Below are positions 5,896 to 7,584 of a DNA stretch of 7,584 nt, in pieces. Every line of letters begins with the position of its first letter. Positions within the stretch are counted from its first letter, which is position 1. The notes under the pieces are model-generated. The model worked only from the letters and a program-made list of their open reading frames with translations. It did no database searches and was not told the DNA's origin. The DNA lies in assembly GCA_002704665.1 (NCBI GenBank), contig PAHB01000113.1, positions 1 to 7,584 of the forward strand, given 5' to 3'. The stretch is from Pseudomonadota bacterium (lineage in GTDB: Bacteria > Pseudomonadota > Gammaproteobacteria > Burkholderiales > Eutrophovitaceae). The translations under genes and the position numbers were made by a program.

Positions 5896-6654
5896 CTATC
5901 GTCGAATTCTAAAATCGTTTTTTCCGGAAACATCAAATCCTCGCATAAGGAAAAGTGTTCGATCAACGTGACCCAACGTTGTTTTTGATGACATTTTTTC
6001 AGCGAGTTTCCGATCAAAAACTGAGGTTGTCGGCATATACCTCAATGTCATCCCTCTCCGCGATTTGGAAGATTTATTAACTCCAGAACCATGAACTATA
6101 AAAGAATCGTGCAAAGCCATTTGTCCTGCTTCTAATTCAAGGCTAAACGCCTGACTCTCATCAAATTCACTAGGTAGTAATTCCTGATTTAATGTTAATT
6201 CTTCACTCATGTTTGTCGAATGCTCAAGAGCACGCTGATCCTTGTGCGAACCCGGAATATATCGCAAACATCCGTTTTCCTCAGAAGCTTCGTCAATTGC
6301 CAGCCAAACTGAGCAAGTTGCCATAGGCCTTATTGGCCAGTACTCGCCATCTTGATGCCAAGGTGTAGCCTTACCATTTATCGCCGGCTTTGAAAAAAAA
6401 CTAGAATTCCAAAGGGCAAAGTTCGGACCCAAAATTTGTTGCACCATATCTAGAATTTCTTGAATTCTCGCAAATTGCAAAAAACCCGTCTCAAAAGCAA
6501 GAACAGTAGGACAATAATCTCTAAATTCTGAATATTCCTCAACTAATTTGTTGCTTATGTCGCTAATTTTTTTTAGGTACCTCTCTGGTAAACGATAATT
6601 AGGAATAACAAAACCTTTTTCATGATATTCATCCACTTGCCTCTGCGACAACAT
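5896..6654 (-). CDS. Phytanoyl-CoA dioxygenase (PhyH)-family Fe(II)/2-oxoglutarate oxygenase
   Basis: This 252-residue soluble oxygenase is of normal length for the family. Iron ligands are visible as the HxD motif His100-Gln-Asp102 (TPWHQDGEYWP) and the distal His188 in SFIVHGSG. Arg199 or Arg200 in SKSRRGMTLRY is the likely 2-oxoglutarate carboxylate ligand. Other family marks are VWLAIDEASEENGCLRYIPGSHK (split as VWLAIDEA at 116-123 and NGCLRYIPGSHK at 127-138) and an N-terminal DEYHEKGFVIP. The family couples oxidative decarboxylation of 2-oxoglutarate to substrate hydroxylation or halogenation. Acidic residues rather than a lone small residue at the second ligand (Asp102) fit a hydroxylase, not a halogenase. 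The substrate cannot be read. The ATG at 6652-6654 has AGGGGG with a 6-base spacer. It is the first gene of the minus-strand run and is divergent from the AI-2E-family gene. Confidence 0.95.
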   Translation of the reverse strand: MLSQRQVDEYHEKGFVIPNYRLPERYLKKISDISNKLVEEYSEFRDYCPTVLAFETGFLQFARIQEILDMVQQILGPNFALWNSSFFSKPAINGKATPWHQDGEYWPIRPMATCSVWLAIDEASEENGCLRYIPGSHKDQRALEHSTNMSEELTLNQELLPSEFDESQAFSLELEAGQMALHDSFIVHGSGVNKSSKSRRGMTLRYMPTTSVFDRKLAEKMSSKTTLGHVDRTLFLMRGFDVSGKNDFRIRR

Positions 6655-6660
6655 TTGGCA

Positions 6661-6666
6661 CCCCCT
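6661..6666 (-). promoter_or_regulatory. Ribosome binding site of the PhyH-family gene
   Basis: Minus-strand AGGGGG lies 6 bases before the ATG at 6652-6654. It supports this start and efficient initiation. Confidence 0.7.
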
Positions 6667-6687
6667 GTTTCCTGACCAAATATCGAT

Positions 6688-6716
6688 AGTCTAACTCAGA
6701 ATCTACTATCTAACAA
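6688..6716 (-). promoter_or_regulatory. Candidate sigma70-type promoter for the PhyH-family gene
   Basis: Read on the minus strand, TTGTTA (6711-6716) and TAGACT (6688-6693) are separated by exactly 17 bases, with four of six consensus matches each. Transcription would start near 6681, giving a leader of about 27 bases that contains the AGGGGG site. An inverted repeat (GATAGT at 6685-6690, ACTATC at 6705-6710) brackets the spacer and overlaps the -10, so it could be an operator, but arms of 6 bases are short. The remainder of the 6655-6794 divergent region shows no convincing promoter for the plus-strand gene. Confidence 0.35.
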
Positions 6717-6794
6717 AATCATAAGAGTCGACCCCAAATGGCAAACAACTGGTAGAATTCGTATCTAAGCTCTTGGATTAAGCAAATTTAAATA

Positions 6795-7584
6795 ATGGAA
6801 AACAGGTCAAATAAAATTACAGACATAGCGATAAGACTCGGTCTTCTCGGTGTAATGATCTATTGGTGCCTACAAATTTTAGGACCTTTCATTGTAATAA
6901 TCATTTGGGCAGGAATTTTAGCGGTGGCACTGTTTCCAGCCTTTGATTGGATTTCTGACAAAGTCAAAAGCAAGGCTATTTCCTCGTCACTACTAATCTT
7001 CCTTTTGTTAATAATGGTAATCGGACCTGCAATTGGTCTGGGAGGCGCACTGATAAGTAATATGGAATCTATTGCTACAGATTTAGCAGACGGATCGATT
7101 GAGATCCCTCCTCCCCCAGACCTTATCGCGCAGTTACCGCTTGTAGGAGAGACTGTCTCGACCTTTTGGTGGGATGCGTCGGATAATTTACAGGCTGCCC
7201 TTGAGCAAATCAGTTCCCAACTTAAATCAATTGCGAGATTTTTTTTAAAAATTGCGGCAAATGTTGGAGTTGGTTTATTACAATTTGTCATTGCTATTTT
7301 CATGGCAGGAATTATGTTTAGTTGGGCCCAACCGATCAAAAATGGGATGACCGCTTTTGCGAGTCGCATAGTGGGGTCCGATGGAGAGCAATATCTTAAA
7401 TTAGCAACCATGGCAATTCGCAATGTTGCGGTCGGAATCATAGGCGTGGCGGTAGTCCAAGCGACTTTAGCTGGAGTAGGTCTTTTAATCGCAGGGATTC
7501 CAGCAGCGGGTCTATTAACGTTCTTGGTTTTGGTAATGTCTGCGATTCAAGTTGGACCCGGAATAATTCTAATACCAGTCCTTA
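6795..7584 (+). CDS. AI-2E/PerM-family transporter (3' end beyond the window)
   Basis: The frame opens at ATG 6795-6797 and stays open to the right edge, giving 263 residues of a family usually about 350 long. An in-frame TAA at 6789-6791 makes this the first possible start; no clear ribosome binding site precedes it. Hydrophobic helices are seen at about 13-47 (two), 61-83, 155-177 and 208-263 (several), with a soluble segment between (about 88-150) that includes a PPPP run at 105-108 and PLVG. The VVQATLAGVGL (220-230) and IQVGPGIILIPV (251-262) stretches are typical of the AI-2E transporter family, which includes E. coli TqsA and YdiK/PerM-type proteins. Members are integral inner-membrane proteins; some export autoinducer-2, others have been linked to Na+/H+ exchange, and many are uncharacterised, so the substrate is open. 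Confidence 0.94.
   Translation, partial: MENRSNKITDIAIRLGLLGVMIYWCLQILGPFIVIIIWAGILAVALFPAFDWISDKVKSKAISSSLLIFLLLIMVIGPAIGLGGALISNMESIATDLADGSIEIPPPPDLIAQLPLVGETVSTFWWDASDNLQAALEQISSQLKSIARFFLKIAANVGVGLLQFVIAIFMAGIMFSWAQPIKNGMTAFASRIVGSDGEQYLKLATMAIRNVAVGIIGVAVVQATLAGVGLLIAGIPAAGLLTFLVLVMSAIQVGPGIILIPVL

Noticed and set aside
5896..6654. Possibility that the PhyH-family protein is a halogenase
   Set aside because: The second iron ligand is Asp102 in HQD; non-haem iron halogenases of this fold have Ala or Gly there.
6860..7441. 193-codon open frame on the minus strand
   Set aside because: It lies antisense to the AI-2E-family gene, whose plus-strand frame has clear family motifs and runs unbroken to the edge; the minus-strand product is low-complexity and resembles nothing.

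Overview
The window looks like chromosomal DNA from a low-to-moderate G+C Gram-negative bacterium, most likely a beta- or gammaproteobacterium. The evidence is a System I cytochrome c maturation locus (ccmA, start of ccmB), a lipoprotein signal, a small outer-membrane-type barrel protein and a surface-adhesin-E-like periplasmic protein. A marine or freshwater origin is only a guess from the compact, AT-rich layout. I see no insertion sequence, phage gene, tRNA, rRNA or CRISPR array.

Layout: positions 1-6654 are read entirely from the minus strand. In transcription order this strand carries a PhyH-type Fe(II)/2-oxoglutarate dioxygenase (5896-6654), a possible 19-residue small ORF with a consensus ribosome binding site (5794-5853), a two-helix membrane protein (5500-5775), a small beta-rich exported protein (4993-5463), a large Cys-paired lipoprotein (3017-4912), a possible 13-codon upstream ORF whose stop overlaps the next start (2933-2974), an adhesin-E-like secreted protein (2550-2936), a CLC-family anion channel/transporter with two CBS domains (749-2485), ccmA (58-678) and the first 20 codons of ccmB (1-61). 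A divergent plus-strand gene for an AI-2E/PerM-family membrane protein starts at 6795 and runs off the right edge. The 140-base divergent intergenic region (6655-6794) probably carries promoters for both directions. No other gene-free gap exceeds about 140 bases.

How it fits together: ccmA and ccmB are translationally coupled and encode the ABC part of the haem-handling CcmABCD complex. The four proteins between the dioxygenase and the CLC gene all carry export signals or membrane helices, so this is an envelope-protein stretch, although no shared pathway can be read from it.

The most notable observation is that the CLC protein lacks the hallmark residues of a Cl-/H+ antiporter. The external gating glutamate is Tyr, the internal proton glutamate is Ala, and the GSGIP chloride-binding motif is replaced by a YHGPADS segment. 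This suggests a channel-like or otherwise unconventional anion pathway. The two tiny ORFs are the other items worth checking.
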